Assembly (NCBI GenBank): GCA_000416085.1
Contig: KE356579.1
Location: 412,089 to 430,968, forward strand
Origin: a halophilic archaeon J07HX64
Lineage (GTDB): Archaea > Halobacteriota > Halobacteria > Halobacteriales > Haloarculaceae
DNA: 18,880 nucleotides
Direction: 5' to 3'
The notes under the pieces were generated by a model, which had not been told where the DNA came from, made no database searches, and worked only from the letters and a program-made list of their open reading frames with translations. Numbering within the stretch: position 1 is the first letter of the stretch; every line of letters begins with the position of its first letter. Of the stretch, positions 6,893 through 14,421 are shown piece after piece. Both the position numbers and the translations under genes were made by a program.

Positions 6893-7114
6893 CCGCGAGC
6901 AGGGCTCCACACCGCAAGAGAGGGTCTCTACCTGCCGGATTCGCGGTTCCGGAGGAACGGACACGAGCGACCCACAGACCGGCAGCAGTCACTGTGAGCG
7001 CTGATACGCCCGTACAGAGCGGCCACCAGTTATCGGAACCGACGCTCGACAGACCTGTCTCTGCCTCTGAAACACGTGGAGCCGATTAACTCTGACGACG
7101 ATAGAGTGAGTTAC

Positions 7115-8338
7115 ATGAAGTTCACTCGTCGTCGATTGCTCGCATCTGCAGCAGGTCTCTGTCTGGTCCCCGGCTGTCTCGGCTCATCCGGCGATAGTGA
7201 TCGGTCGCTTCCGACGACACCGACCGGTGTGTGGAACCAGTCGGGAAACGATGCCAGAAACACCTCCAACCCCGATGTCACCGTTCCCGACCGTGGAACA
7301 CCGGCCTGGAGCAGCGGTAGTGGCCTGATCACACCGCTGGTCGTTGACGAGACAGTGTACACCGTCGACGACGTGCTGACCGCACTAGACACACAGACCG
7401 GTGACACCCGGTGGCAGGCAGAACTCGACATCGCCGAGTCACCGAACTCGGCTACCCAACCCGCTGTTGTTGGCGGGCACGTACTGCTTGCGTCCGACGA
7501 TCGGCTCGCCTCGTTCGATACCACCGACGGCACTCTGCGGTGGGACCGGAGCATCACCGGTTCACCGGGCGGACCGATAACGGTCGACACAGACCGCCAG
7601 ATGGGGTTCGCCTTTTTTCGTCGCCCGGAGCGAAGCGAGTCCGCATCCGAACTCGTTGCCTTCGACGCCGAATCCGGCGACACGACGTGGACGGCCCAAC
7701 TGAGTGGCATCTCGAGTGCGCCAGCGGTGTTCAGGGATCACGTGTACGTCACCGGGTGGGCGGGACTGGACACGCGCGTTCTGCGTTGTTTCGACGTGGA
7801 CAGCGGGGGGCTGGTGTGGGAACGAGAGCCCGAGGACCCGAAGACCCGACCCGTCTGTACGGAGACGGGTGTCCTGGTCGGGGAGGGAGCGGCAGTTACT
7901 GTGTACAACCACTCTAACGGGATGCGGTTAGCCTCGGTCGAGGTTTCTCAGGAAGATATCCGTGCGATCGCCATCGACGACGGGACGGTGTTCGTGCTCG
8001 CCGGGTCCGGTCTCTCGGCAGTCTCGGTACCAGATGGCGACGAGCAGTGGTCACGAGAGGAGAACCAGGCACGGGGTGACGGCCTCGCGGTCGGAGACAA
8101 CAGTATCGTGGCACCAGTGTCCCCCGAATCACTCGGTTCTGGACCGTCTGTCGCTGCGTTCGATAAAACGGATGGTACGCTCCGGTGGCAGTACGTCGTC
8201 GACGGCACGTTCAGTCCGAAGATAGTCAGCCCCCCGGTCATCGCTGACGGTGCGGTGTTCGTAATAAGCAACACAGAAACCGGGGTGGCCGCCCTCGGTG
8301 ACCTCCCACCGCAGGAGGAGGCGACGAACTCCCCGTAA
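7115..8338 (+). CDS. Tat-exported lipoprotein with PQQ-type beta-propeller repeats
   Basis: A 407-residue secreted protein. The N-terminus has a twin-arginine motif (TRRRLL, residues 4-9), a hydrophobic stretch and the lipobox LVPGC with Cys21, so it is probably exported folded by Tat and lipid-anchored outside the membrane. The body is a beta-propeller of about seven or eight blades. Repeated blade endings of the type F/L-D-x-x-x-G-x-x-x-W recur (LDTQTGDTRW, FDTTDGTLRW, FDAESGDTTW, FDVDSGGLVW, FDKTDGTLRW). These repeats are shared by quinoprotein dehydrogenases and BamB-like scaffolds. I see no clear dehydrogenase active site, so a binding or scaffold role is more likely than PQQ catalysis. 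ATG 7115 is preferred over 7076 because the signal peptide starts there and a TTAAC box (7086-7090) lies 27 bp upstream. Confidence 0.85.
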   Translation: MKFTRRRLLASAAGLCLVPGCLGSSGDSDRSLPTTPTGVWNQSGNDARNTSNPDVTVPDRGTPAWSSGSGLITPLVVDETVYTVDDVLTALDTQTGDTRWQAELDIAESPNSATQPAVVGGHVLLASDDRLASFDTTDGTLRWDRSITGSPGGPITVDTDRQMGFAFFRRPERSESASELVAFDAESGDTTWTAQLSGISSAPAVFRDHVYVTGWAGLDTRVLRCFDVDSGGLVWEREPEDPKTRPVCTETGVLVGEGAAVTVYNHSNGMRLASVEVSQEDIRAIAIDDGTVFVLAGSGLSAVSVPDGDEQWSREENQARGDGLAVGDNSIVAPVSPESLGSGPSVAAFDKTDGTLRWQYVVDGTFSPKIVSPPVIADGAVFVISNTETGVAALGDLPPQEEATNSP

Positions 8339-8572
8339 CTGCGCTACCGTCTGTACTCCTCCGAGACGCGTCGTGTCCCGTCAGAGGAAAGCAGTCTCGT
8401 CGGGTGAAAACGATAGACTCGGTCACGCCGGTCCTCACAGAGTGTTGCTCGGTGCTCGAACTGCCGGAGCGGGGTATCCGAAGCCGGGTCACGCCTCCGA
8501 CGTGAGTTCGGCGAACAGACGGGCTCTCACCGCGTGGATATCGGGTACATTACTCGAGAAACCGAGGAACAG
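8339..8572. other. Intergenic, 234 bp, between converging genes
   Basis: No gene recognised. The minus-strand frame that continues past the DUF424 stop encodes a short acidic-looking stretch ending EL-T-S-E-A and a TGA near 8490, but it has no useful start codon. Other frames are basic and unconvincing. Confidence 0.4.
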
Positions 8573-8872
8573 TCACATCCGGAGCAGTTGTGCGTGGCGT
8601 GTTCCGTCGAACTCGAGGACGCTCTCCTCACGGACGAGCCCCTGTTCGACAGCGAGCCCAACGGCACGGTTGCCGACGAGGTTGGCGACGTCACAGCGTA
8701 CGAGACTGTCGAGCACGGCCTGTGGGTCGGCCGTTGGACCGTCGTAGAACGCCGGGTCGATACTCAGTGACACCTCGCCACGCTCGAACTCCTCGCCGAG
8801 CACGTCGGCGTCACAGACAGAAACCAGGCGCCCCTTTGCGGTGTCGCGCTCGTTCAGGAGCAGTTCGGGCAT
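8573..8872 (-). CDS. DUF424 domain-containing protein
   Basis: A 99-residue protein matching the archaeal DUF424 family: LLLNERDTAKG (4-14), LVSVCDADVLGEEFE (16-30), CDVANLVGNRAV (60-71) and the C-terminal TRHAQLLRM. The family is widespread in archaea, and its function is not established as far as I know. The start at 8872 (MPELLLNERD) is the family start. An in-frame ATG further upstream would run antisense-frame through the end of the TPR gene. The gene begins only 4 bp after the TPR-protein stop, so the two are almost certainly co-transcribed. Confidence 0.87.
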   Translation of the reverse strand: MPELLLNERDTAKGRLVSVCDADVLGEEFERGEVSLSIDPAFYDGPTADPQAVLDSLVRCDVANLVGNRAVGLAVEQGLVREESVLEFDGTRHAQLLRM

Positions 8873-8876
8873 CGGG

Positions 8877-9761
8877 TCACTCCCGGAGAGGGTCTTGGTT
8901 GTCCCGTTCACCAGGGCGGCCATCACGGTTGTTTCGTTCGCCGAGGCGGTCGCCGCCGTTTCGTTCGCCAGGGCGGTCGCCACCAAGCCCGCGCTCGCGA
9001 GGGGGCTGCTCCTCGGCGGAGGCCCCACCGGGTGACTGCTGGCCGACGAGATCCTGTTCGTTCTGCGCGCGGAGCTGTTCGGCCTCGTCGACAACCTCCT
9101 CTGCGCGCTCGTCCTCGCCGAGCTGTTCGAGCGCGAGCGCCTTCTCCTCGAGCAGGTCGGCACTCCGGTAGCCCAGGCGGACGGCGTTGTCGAAGGCCGC
9201 AACCGCATCCTCCGCGAGACCGCGCTCGTTGAGGAAGAACCCGCGATTGTACCAGGCCTGTCCGAACCGTGGGTCGAGTTCGACAGCCCGCTCGGCGTGT
9301 TCCAGCGCCTGCTCGGTGCGGCCGAACTCCCAGAGCGCGTACGCGAGGTTCGTCTCGGCCGTCGCGGCGTGTTCGGAGCTGTCGTCGATATCGAGCGCCT
9401 CGCGGTAGGCGCCGATTGCGGCGTCGTACTCCTCGAGTTCGGCGTGTGCGACACCCTTGTTCACCCAGGCCTCCTGTGCGATACGGTCGTCCTCGGAGAG
9501 GCGGGCGGCCCGCTCCAGGGTTTCGGTTGCCTGCTCGTGACGGTTGATGCGGATGTACTCGATACCGACATCGAGGACACGCTCGGCGTCGGCACTGTCG
9601 GGTAGCTGGTCACCGCCGAGCAGGTCTGTCAGGACCCGCGAGTCGACGGGGTCGACCTCGTCGGGGTCGATCTCGAACTCCGGTCCAAGGTCGAACCCCT
9701 CGTACGGGTCACCGAACCCCTGGCCCTCCGAGAACTCGTGGTCGTCCGCGTTGTCAGTCAT
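8877..9761 (-). CDS. TPR-repeat protein with Arg/Gly/Asp-rich C-terminal repeats
   Basis: A 294-residue cytoplasmic protein without a signal peptide. A very acidic N-terminus (1-40) is followed by about four or five tetratricopeptide repeats between 60 and 225: EQATETLERAARL, AWVNKGVAHAELEEYDAAIGAYREALDI, NLAYALWEFGRTEQALEHAERAVELDP, AWYNRGFFLNERGLAEDAVAAFDNAV and ALALEQLGEDERAEEV. TPR arrays bind partner proteins, and the partner here is unknown. The last 40 residues are low-complexity, with repeated GER/GDR units (PGERNGGDR, LGERNNRDG, PGERDNQD) encoded by a DNA tandem repeat. The start is supported by a CTTAAT box on this strand about 26 bp upstream. It forms an operon with the DUF424 gene. 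Confidence 0.88.
   Translation of the reverse strand: MTDNADDHEFSEGQGFGDPYEGFDLGPEFEIDPDEVDPVDSRVLTDLLGGDQLPDSADAERVLDVGIEYIRINRHEQATETLERAARLSEDDRIAQEAWVNKGVAHAELEEYDAAIGAYREALDIDDSSEHAATAETNLAYALWEFGRTEQALEHAERAVELDPRFGQAWYNRGFFLNERGLAEDAVAAFDNAVRLGYRSADLLEEKALALEQLGEDERAEEVVDEAEQLRAQNEQDLVGQQSPGGASAEEQPPRERGLGGDRPGERNGGDRLGERNNRDGRPGERDNQDPLRE
8905..8988. repeat. Three imperfect tandem repeats (27-30 bp) in the TPR gene's 3' end
   Basis: On the plus strand, CGTTCRCC followed by a GGCGGYC-type core recurs at 8905, 8935 and 8962, spacings of 30 and 27 bp. The unit length is a multiple of three, so copy-number change keeps the reading frame. The repeats encode the GER/GDR units at the C-terminus of the TPR protein. 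Confidence 0.7.
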
Positions 9762-9812
9762 AGTCTCCGTACGGTGGGGATGCCATTAAGACCTGCGTCC
9801 CCTACATCGGGT
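9762..9812. promoter_or_regulatory. Divergent TPR-protein/thpR promoter with one shared AT-rich box
   Basis: The 51-bp gap contains one AT-rich element, ATTAAG at 9785-9790 (CTTAAT on the other strand). It is about 26 bp from each start codon, so it is correctly placed as a TATA box in both directions for leaderless mRNAs. No second box is visible. Confidence 0.5.
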
Positions 9813-10370
9813 ATGCGACTGTTCGTCTCCGTCGATGTGGGCGGACTGGCCGCGGAGATAGCCGCCGTCCAGCGTCCGTTCGCCGACGCGAGCGGCCTGC
9901 GACTCACCGACCCCCGACAGGCCCACGTTACACTGAAATTCCTCGGGGATACCCGGGCCGGACAGCTGCCCGACCTCCGTGAGGCGATCGCGGCGGCCGT
10001 CGCCGACAGCGGTATCAGCCCTTTTCGAACCGAGGTTGGCGGGTTCGGGGTGTTCCCGGGACTGGAGTACCTCAGTGTCGTCTGGCTCGGCGTCCGGGAA
10101 GGGAGCGAGCAGCTCACTGCCCTCCACGAGCGGATAGAGAGCCGGACCACAGCCATGGGGTTCAACCCCGAGGAGCACGCGTTCACGCCGCACGTCACCC
10201 TCGCACGGATGGACCACGCAGACAATAAGGAGCGTGTCCAGGAGCTCGTCGAGACCCGCGACCCGACTGCCGGCGCTCTCACCGTGGACGCTGTCTGTCT
10301 AACCGAGAGCACGCTCACCTCCGACGGCCCGGTCTACGAGACCGTCGAACGGTTCGATCTCCCGAGGTAG
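9813..10370 (+). CDS. thpR: RNA 2',3'-cyclic phosphodiesterase (2H/LigT family)
   Basis: A 185-residue enzyme of the 2H phosphoesterase superfamily. It has the two diagnostic H-x-T/S-x motifs: HVTLKFLGD (His38, Thr40) and HVTLAR (His127, Thr129), plus the N-terminal MRLFVSVDV and the F-P-G-L-E-Y-L turn near 81-87. Family members open 2',3'-cyclic phosphate ends of RNA to 2'-phosphates and were first known as tRNA 2'-5' ligases. Both catalytic histidines are present and length is normal. The start at 9813 is the family start; upstream in-frame codons cross the promoter. Confidence 0.95.
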   Translation: MRLFVSVDVGGLAAEIAAVQRPFADASGLRLTDPRQAHVTLKFLGDTRAGQLPDLREAIAAAVADSGISPFRTEVGGFGVFPGLEYLSVVWLGVREGSEQLTALHERIESRTTAMGFNPEEHAFTPHVTLARMDHADNKERVQELVETRDPTAGALTVDAVCLTESTLTSDGPVYETVERFDLPR

Positions 10371-10893
10371 TTCCGGAGACAGTCTATCGCCGTCTGTCAG
10401 GGCCCCGGTCACTCCCCGACCCCGTGCCTGTCGGGAGCATGGACTCGCCTGACCGACCCCGCCACACCCCCGTGGCCGGCAAACCCCCCCAGGCCCGATT
10501 ACAATTGAATGCCCTGGTCTGTCATGCGAGGGTTACTTTACAGCGCAAGTCTATTATCAAAAATGACTCTGGAGTATGTCCAAGCCGGGGTCAGACACCG
10601 CCGATGTGGTGAGATACCGACCGATGGCCCGTCGTCGAGAGTGGCCGACCCGACGGGGGATCGATCTGAATACCGTGTCCGCCCAGGTCGGTTGTTTCGA
10701 GCCCAGAACCGTGTGCCAGCGGTGCGAGCGTGTCGTCATCGCAATCACCACAGGACCACGAACAGGGTCGGTGGTGCACCCACTCAGACAGGTCGGTTCG
10801 GTGTCTGTGCCGTGCGAAAGTAATTTTACAGTCGCGTTCCATCTAGAGATGAATAGTACCAGAACCAGTATCAGAAGCTAAACCAGCCCTCAG
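10371..10893. other. 523-bp gap; only a doubtful 101-codon frame (10576-10881)
   Basis: No recognised gene. AT-rich promoter-like boxes occur at about 10498-10512, at TTACTTTACA (10532-10541), at CTATTATC (10551-10558) and at TAATTTTACA (about 10820-10830). A plus-strand frame starting at 10576 (MSKPGSDTAD) has G/C-rich third positions for its first 55 codons and a CQRC motif. The product is arginine-rich and basic, unlike every other protein here, and its last third overlaps the AT-rich region before the histidine kinase. A frame from ATG 10563 fits the TTACTTTACA box better but looks no more like a protein. A small RNA is also possible. Confidence 0.25.
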
Positions 10894-12654
10894 ATGATTG
10901 GACTCCCGGTACAGACATCGCCAGCAACGCTCGGGTACGCGGTCGTGTTCGGCCTCGCTGGGCTCGCGTGCCTCGCCAGTATCCCCCGTGCACGGCAGGT
11001 CGACCAGCCGGATGTCCGGCGTGGACTGGTCTGGCTGCTCCTCACCTCGGGAGGGTGGGCGGTGTTCAAACTCGCGTTCCTGCTCACCCCGGGGCCCCGA
11101 CCGGTCGAGGAGGCGCTGTACACCGTCGGTCTGGCGATCGGGTTCGGCACAGTCTGGGCGTGGCTGTACTTCTGTTCGGCGTACACCGGCCGGACCTACC
11201 ACCGACGTTCGACGTTCCAGCGGTTGGGGTTGGCTATCTTCGCCGCGGTGGTAACGGCAAAGCTCACCAACCCGCTCCACGGGCAGTACTTCACACTCGT
11301 CGAGGAGACAACACCCTTTGCCCATCTCGCGGTCATCCACGGGCCGATCCACTGGGTCGCGACCGGGCTCTCGTACACGCTCGCGTCGGTCGGTCTGTTC
11401 ATGCTTTACGAACTGTACGTCGAGTCGGGGTACAACACGCAGCCGCTCGCTGCGCTCTCTGTGTTGCTCGGGCTCCCGGTGGTGTTCGACCTGATCGCGC
11501 TGTGGACGCCGCTTATCAACATCATCTACGCACCGCTCGGAGTCGCCGCGTTCACTGTGGGTGTTCTCTTTGTGTTCGAGCGGCGTTTTCTGGCTGTCCA
11601 GAAAAACGGCGGGGACGACGACCCCGCGGTGTTTCTCGACAGCGAGGGCAGAGTCCAGGACTACACACCGGCGGCACGGGCGGCGTTTCCGGAACTCGCA
11701 GACGGACTCGGCCGACCACTGGAGGCGGTCACACCCGAACTCGCCGCCGTTCCGGACAGCGGTGAGGAGGTTGTCGAGACAGACCGTGCCGGGGGAGTCA
11801 GGTACTATCTGACCGCGACGAGCAGCCTCGAACTCGGTGAGGTCGGCGGGCGAATGGTCGTGCTGTCGGACGTGACGGCAGCCGAGCAGCGCCGCCGTGA
11901 GCTGGCCCGTCACAACCAGCAACTTGAGGAGTTTGCCAGCGCGCTCAACCACGAACTGCGCAACGTCATCCAGATAATCGATAGCCGTCTAGCGGTGGCG
12001 GACGAGCGGATGGACCCGGCGAGTGAGCCGGTTGCTCGCGAGTCTGTCGAGCGGGCCTCGGAGATGACCGACCGGATGGCGAGTCTGGTCGACGATTTCA
12101 ACTCGCTAGCCAGGTACGGCCAGACGGTCGAGGAGTTCGCGACGGTGGCGTTCGCGCCCGCGGTGAACGACGCCTGGTCACACGCCGACACCGGTCGGAT
12201 GTCATTGACTGCCGAGGAGGGGATGACCCTCGAGGCCGACCCCGGTCGGTTGCGCCAACTGCTGATCAACGCCTCCGAGTTCGCTCGTCACAACGGCGCA
12301 GACGAGGTCCACGTCGGGACATTCGAGGACGGGTTCGTCGTCACCGACGACGGTGACCCACCCACCGGGGAGACATCGCAGTACTTCGCCTTCGGTGAGG
12401 CCGTTCCGGACGCCGAGTCGGGAATGAAGCTCCCGAACGTGCGGGCCTTTGCCCGTGTCCACGGCTGGACCGTCGAGATAGACACCGAATACACCGACGG
12501 GATCCGCGTGGTCGTCCGTGGGGTGAGCGTCCACCGACAGGGGCGCCACGATACCGAACAAGAGCCCTCAGACAGTGAGGAACCGATACCGGAGACGACC
12601 ACCGAGGGGAGTCCTGTCGCCGTTGACGCGGCGTCAGACAGCACCCGAGGATGA
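10894..12654 (+). CDS. Membrane histidine kinase (7TM sensor, PAS-like, HisKA) with degenerate ATPase domain
   Basis: A 586-residue membrane protein. Residues about 10-228 hold seven hydrophobic segments, like the N-terminal 7TM region of many haloarchaeal histidine kinases. A PAS-like domain (about 245-328) ends in VVLSDVT. HisKA follows with FASALNHELRNVIQI, giving phospho-acceptor His353. In the ATP-binding domain the N-box region (RLRQLLINASEFARHNG, 452-468) does not align cleanly. The G1 box reads DDGDPP (485-490) without its second Gly. The G2 box is GMKL (510-513) instead of GxGL. ATP binding may therefore be weak or lost, or this is a divergent but active kinase. A polar acidic tail ends the protein. 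No response regulator is adjacent. TAATTTTACA near 10820-10830 is the best promoter candidate. Confidence 0.88.
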   Translation: MIGLPVQTSPATLGYAVVFGLAGLACLASIPRARQVDQPDVRRGLVWLLLTSGGWAVFKLAFLLTPGPRPVEEALYTVGLAIGFGTVWAWLYFCSAYTGRTYHRRSTFQRLGLAIFAAVVTAKLTNPLHGQYFTLVEETTPFAHLAVIHGPIHWVATGLSYTLASVGLFMLYELYVESGYNTQPLAALSVLLGLPVVFDLIALWTPLINIIYAPLGVAAFTVGVLFVFERRFLAVQKNGGDDDPAVFLDSEGRVQDYTPAARAAFPELADGLGRPLEAVTPELAAVPDSGEEVVETDRAGGVRYYLTATSSLELGEVGGRMVVLSDVTAAEQRRRELARHNQQLEEFASALNHELRNVIQIIDSRLAVADERMDPASEPVARESVERASEMTDRMASLVDDFNSLARYGQTVEEFATVAFAPAVNDAWSHADTGRMSLTAEEGMTLEADPGRLRQLLINASEFARHNGADEVHVGTFEDGFVVTDDGDPPTGETSQYFAFGEAVPDAESGMKLPNVRAFARVHGWTVEIDTEYTDGIRVVVRGVSVHRQGRHDTEQEPSDSEEPIPETTTEGSPVAVDAASDSTRG

Positions 12655-12710
12655 CGCTCCGACACCGAGCACCGGGCTCGACGAGCGGTATCCGTCCAAA
12701 GGAACAGGGA

Positions 12711-12718
12711 TTTAACTA
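12711..12718 (+). promoter_or_regulatory. TATA box of the rpl39e-rpl31e-aIF6 operon
   Basis: ATTTAACT in an otherwise GC-rich 87-bp gap is centred about 27 bp before the rpl39e ATG, the spacing expected for a leaderless operon mRNA. Confidence 0.6.
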
Positions 12719-12741
12719 TCGGCAGAGTACTAATCTACACT

Positions 12742-12894
12742 ATGGGTAAGAAGTCAAAGGCGAAGAAAAAGCGACTGGCGAAACTCGAGCGACAGAACCA
12801 GCGAGTCCCTGCGTGGGTGATGATGAAGACCGACCGCGAGGTCGTCCGAAACCCGAAACAGCGCAGTTGGCGGCGTAGCGACACCGACGAATGA
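12742..12894 (+). CDS. rpl39e: 50S ribosomal protein L39e
   Basis: A 50-residue, strongly basic ribosomal protein that lines the peptide exit tunnel. It starts [18 protein letters not shown], continues with [10 protein letters not shown] (residues 21-30) and ends [15 protein letters not shown], the standard L39e pattern of a Lys/Arg-rich N-terminus followed by the PAWVM(M/L)KT motif and NPKRRxWRR. It is the first gene of a compact operon: its TGA overlaps the rpl31e ATG in an ATGA junction at 12891-12894, suggesting translational coupling. Confidence 0.97.
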   Translation: MGKKSKAKKKRLAKLERQNQRVPAWVMMKTDREVVRNPKQRSWRRSDTDE

Positions 12895-13169
12895 GCGCCA
12901 GTGATATCGACGAGCGGGTCGTCACAGTTCCGCTTCGTGACGTGCAGGCGAGTTCGAGGACTGGTCGCGCCGACGGGGCGATGACCATCATTCGGGAGCA
13001 CCTCGCCCAGCACTTCTCGGTTCCGGAAGACGCGGTCCGGCTCGAGCCCTCGATAAACGAGGCCGTGTGGGCTCAGGGGCGCACGAAGCCGCCGAGCAAA
13101 CTCCGGGTCCGGGCCGCCCGTTTCGACGAGGAGGGCGAGAGCGTCGTCGAAGCCGAACCCGCAGAGTAA
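12891..13169 (+). CDS. rpl31e: 50S ribosomal protein L31e
   Basis: A 92-residue archaeal/eukaryal large-subunit protein. The [10 protein letters not shown] strand (about 9-18), the A-M-T-I-I-R-E-H-L helix (about 30-38) and the [17 protein letters not shown] segment (about 59-75) are the L31e core. An acidic tail is added, as in haloarchaea. Its ATG overlaps the rpl39e stop by four bases, and its TAA ends 2 bp before the GTG of aIF6. Confidence 0.97.
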   Translation: MSASDIDERVVTVPLRDVQASSRTGRADGAMTIIREHLAQHFSVPEDAVRLEPSINEAVWAQGRTKPPSKLRVRAARFDEEGESVVEAEPAE

Positions 13170-13171
13170 GC

Positions 13172-13840
13172 GTGTTACGGGCCGCCTTTTCGGGGTCGTC
13201 GTACGTTGGTGTGTTCGCACGCGCGACCGACAGTTGTCTGCTCGTTCGTTCCGACATCGATGCGGATCTGCAGGAGGCCTGCGGGTCCGAACTCGGTGTC
13301 CCGGCAGTCTCAACAACGGTCGGCGGGTCGGGCACGGTCGGGTCGCTCGCGGCTGGCAACGAGAACGGACTGCTCGTCAGCAACCGGGTAACCGACCGCG
13401 AACGCGACCACATCGCAGAGACTGCCGGACTGTCGGTTGTCGAGTTGCCGGGGCGCATCAACGCCGCCGGTAACGTTGTTCTGGCAAACGACACCGGCGC
13501 GTACGTCCACCCCGACCTCACCCGTGAGGCGGTCCGGGCTGTCGAGGAGGCTCTCGACGTGCCTGTCCGTCGAGGCGCGATTGCGGGTGTTCACACCGTC
13601 GGTACCGCCGCTGTTGCCACCAACCGTGGTGTGCTCTGTCACCCGAAAACGAGCGACGAAACGCTCGACGAGCTCGAGACTCTGCTCGATGTCCCCGCGG
13701 ACATCGGCACCATCAACTACGGCGCCCCGCTCGTCGGCTCCGGGCTGCTCGCAAACGACACCGGCTACATCGTCGGTGAGTCTACGACCGGCCCCGAACT
13801 CGGCCGTATCGACGCCGCACTCGGCTACGCAGTCGACTAA
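13172..13840 (+). CDS. eif6: Translation initiation factor aIF6
   Basis: A 222-residue anti-association factor that binds the large ribosomal subunit and blocks premature joining of the small subunit. The protein shows the internal pseudo-repeats of the eIF6 pentein fold: [10 protein letters not shown] (about 11-20), [59 protein letters not shown] and [22 protein letters not shown]. The start is the GTG at 13172, giving [15 protein letters not shown] at the N-terminus and a 2-bp gap to rpl31e. ATG-initiated alternatives upstream would run through rpl31e in another frame. It is normally followed in haloarchaea by rplX, pfdA and ftsY; none is present here. Confidence 0.96.
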   Translation: MLRAAFSGSSYVGVFARATDSCLLVRSDIDADLQEACGSELGVPAVSTTVGGSGTVGSLAAGNENGLLVSNRVTDRERDHIAETAGLSVVELPGRINAAGNVVLANDTGAYVHPDLTREAVRAVEEALDVPVRRGAIAGVHTVGTAAVATNRGVLCHPKTSDETLDELETLLDVPADIGTINYGAPLVGSGLLANDTGYIVGESTTGPELGRIDAALGYAVD

Positions 13841-14096
13841 CGTGCGCTGATACCCCGACGGCTCCCCCTCTGCAGGTAATACCCGGAGAGAACGTTATCA
13901 GAGCCTCCGGCGAAACAACAGACTGTCTATCCTGAGTAAACAGGTGTAACATCGGGTCCACCTGAGCCGTAGAGATAAACTCGAACGGACACAGTTGTGT
14001 GCGCTCACTCTGATACAGATACGAGTGCAGGCACCGACTGCACGAATACGAGTGTAACCGTTGCTTGGAGCGTACTGTAAAACAGTGGGATGGTGG

Positions 14097-14301
14097 GTTG
14101 CACCCTAACGGGGTGTGGTCGGGTGTAATAGCTGTAGTTATGACTGTCTCAAGATGCGATATTACACCTGATAACGGAGTCTCAGAGTGTCTACACCGGA
14201 GCTATCGCTCGTTGATAGGGTACAGCATCGCAAAAAACCGCGAAGAGAGAAGCAGCGGTGGGGGTTGGGTGGGCATAGTCGGCACCCTCGTCGGGTGCAA
14301 C
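14097..14301. repeat. Segment bounded by GTTGCACCC/GGGTGCAAC inverted repeats
   Basis: GTTGCACCC at 14097-14105 is the exact reverse complement of GGGTGCAAC at 14293-14301, enclosing 205 bp. Each end also folds locally: CACCC-TAACG-GGGTG (14101-14115) on the left and GCACCC-TCGTC-GGGTGC (14282-14298) on the right. The two ends are therefore related copies in opposite orientation. Inside is a perfect 9-bp pair, GGTGTAATA (14122-14130) with TATTACACC (14160-14168), and a small hairpin CTATC/GATAG (14202-14218). No clear target-site duplication flanks the outer repeats. Confidence 0.6.
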
Positions 14302-14346
14302 TAACGATAGCCGGTTGTTGTACATTAATCTTCTCTCCCTGTTTTT
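14245..14346 (+). terminator. Nested stem-loops followed by a T-run
   Basis: GAGAGAAG (14245-14252) pairs with CTTCTCTC (14330-14337), enclosing the GCACCC/GGGTGC hairpin. TTTTT follows at 14342-14346. On the plus strand this looks like the end of a structured transcript. It could also terminate the upstream ribosomal-protein operon, although 500 bp of untranslated tail would be long. Confidence 0.4.
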
Positions 14347-14384
14347 AGAACTGATAATCCGCTGCGACGGTCTGACGGGGCACA

Positions 14385-14421
14385 CCCCGGTGAGATAGAG
14401 GGATTGTCGAACTCACCGGGG
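14385..14421. repeat. Perfect 10-bp inverted repeat (stem-loop)
   Basis: CCCCGGTGAG (14385-14394) and CTCACCGGGG (14412-14421) are perfectly complementary with a 17-nt loop. It is the strongest single stem in the region. No T-run follows on either strand, so it is not an obvious terminator. Confidence 0.6.

Noticed and set aside
8905..8988. CRISPR-like array
   Set aside because: The repeats are imperfect, contiguous without unique spacers, in frame, and encode the C-terminal tail of the TPR protein.
10843..11952. Long minus-strand open frame (369 codons) opposite the histidine kinase
   Set aside because: The plus strand has transmembrane segments, PAS-like and H-box features. The antisense product is Arg/Glu/His-rich without a recognisable domain and is a by-product of GC-rich codon bias.
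14065..14304. 79-codon plus-strand frame in the repeat island
   Set aside because: Third positions lack the G/C bias seen in all real genes here, the frame spans several inverted repeats, and the product is unrecognisable.
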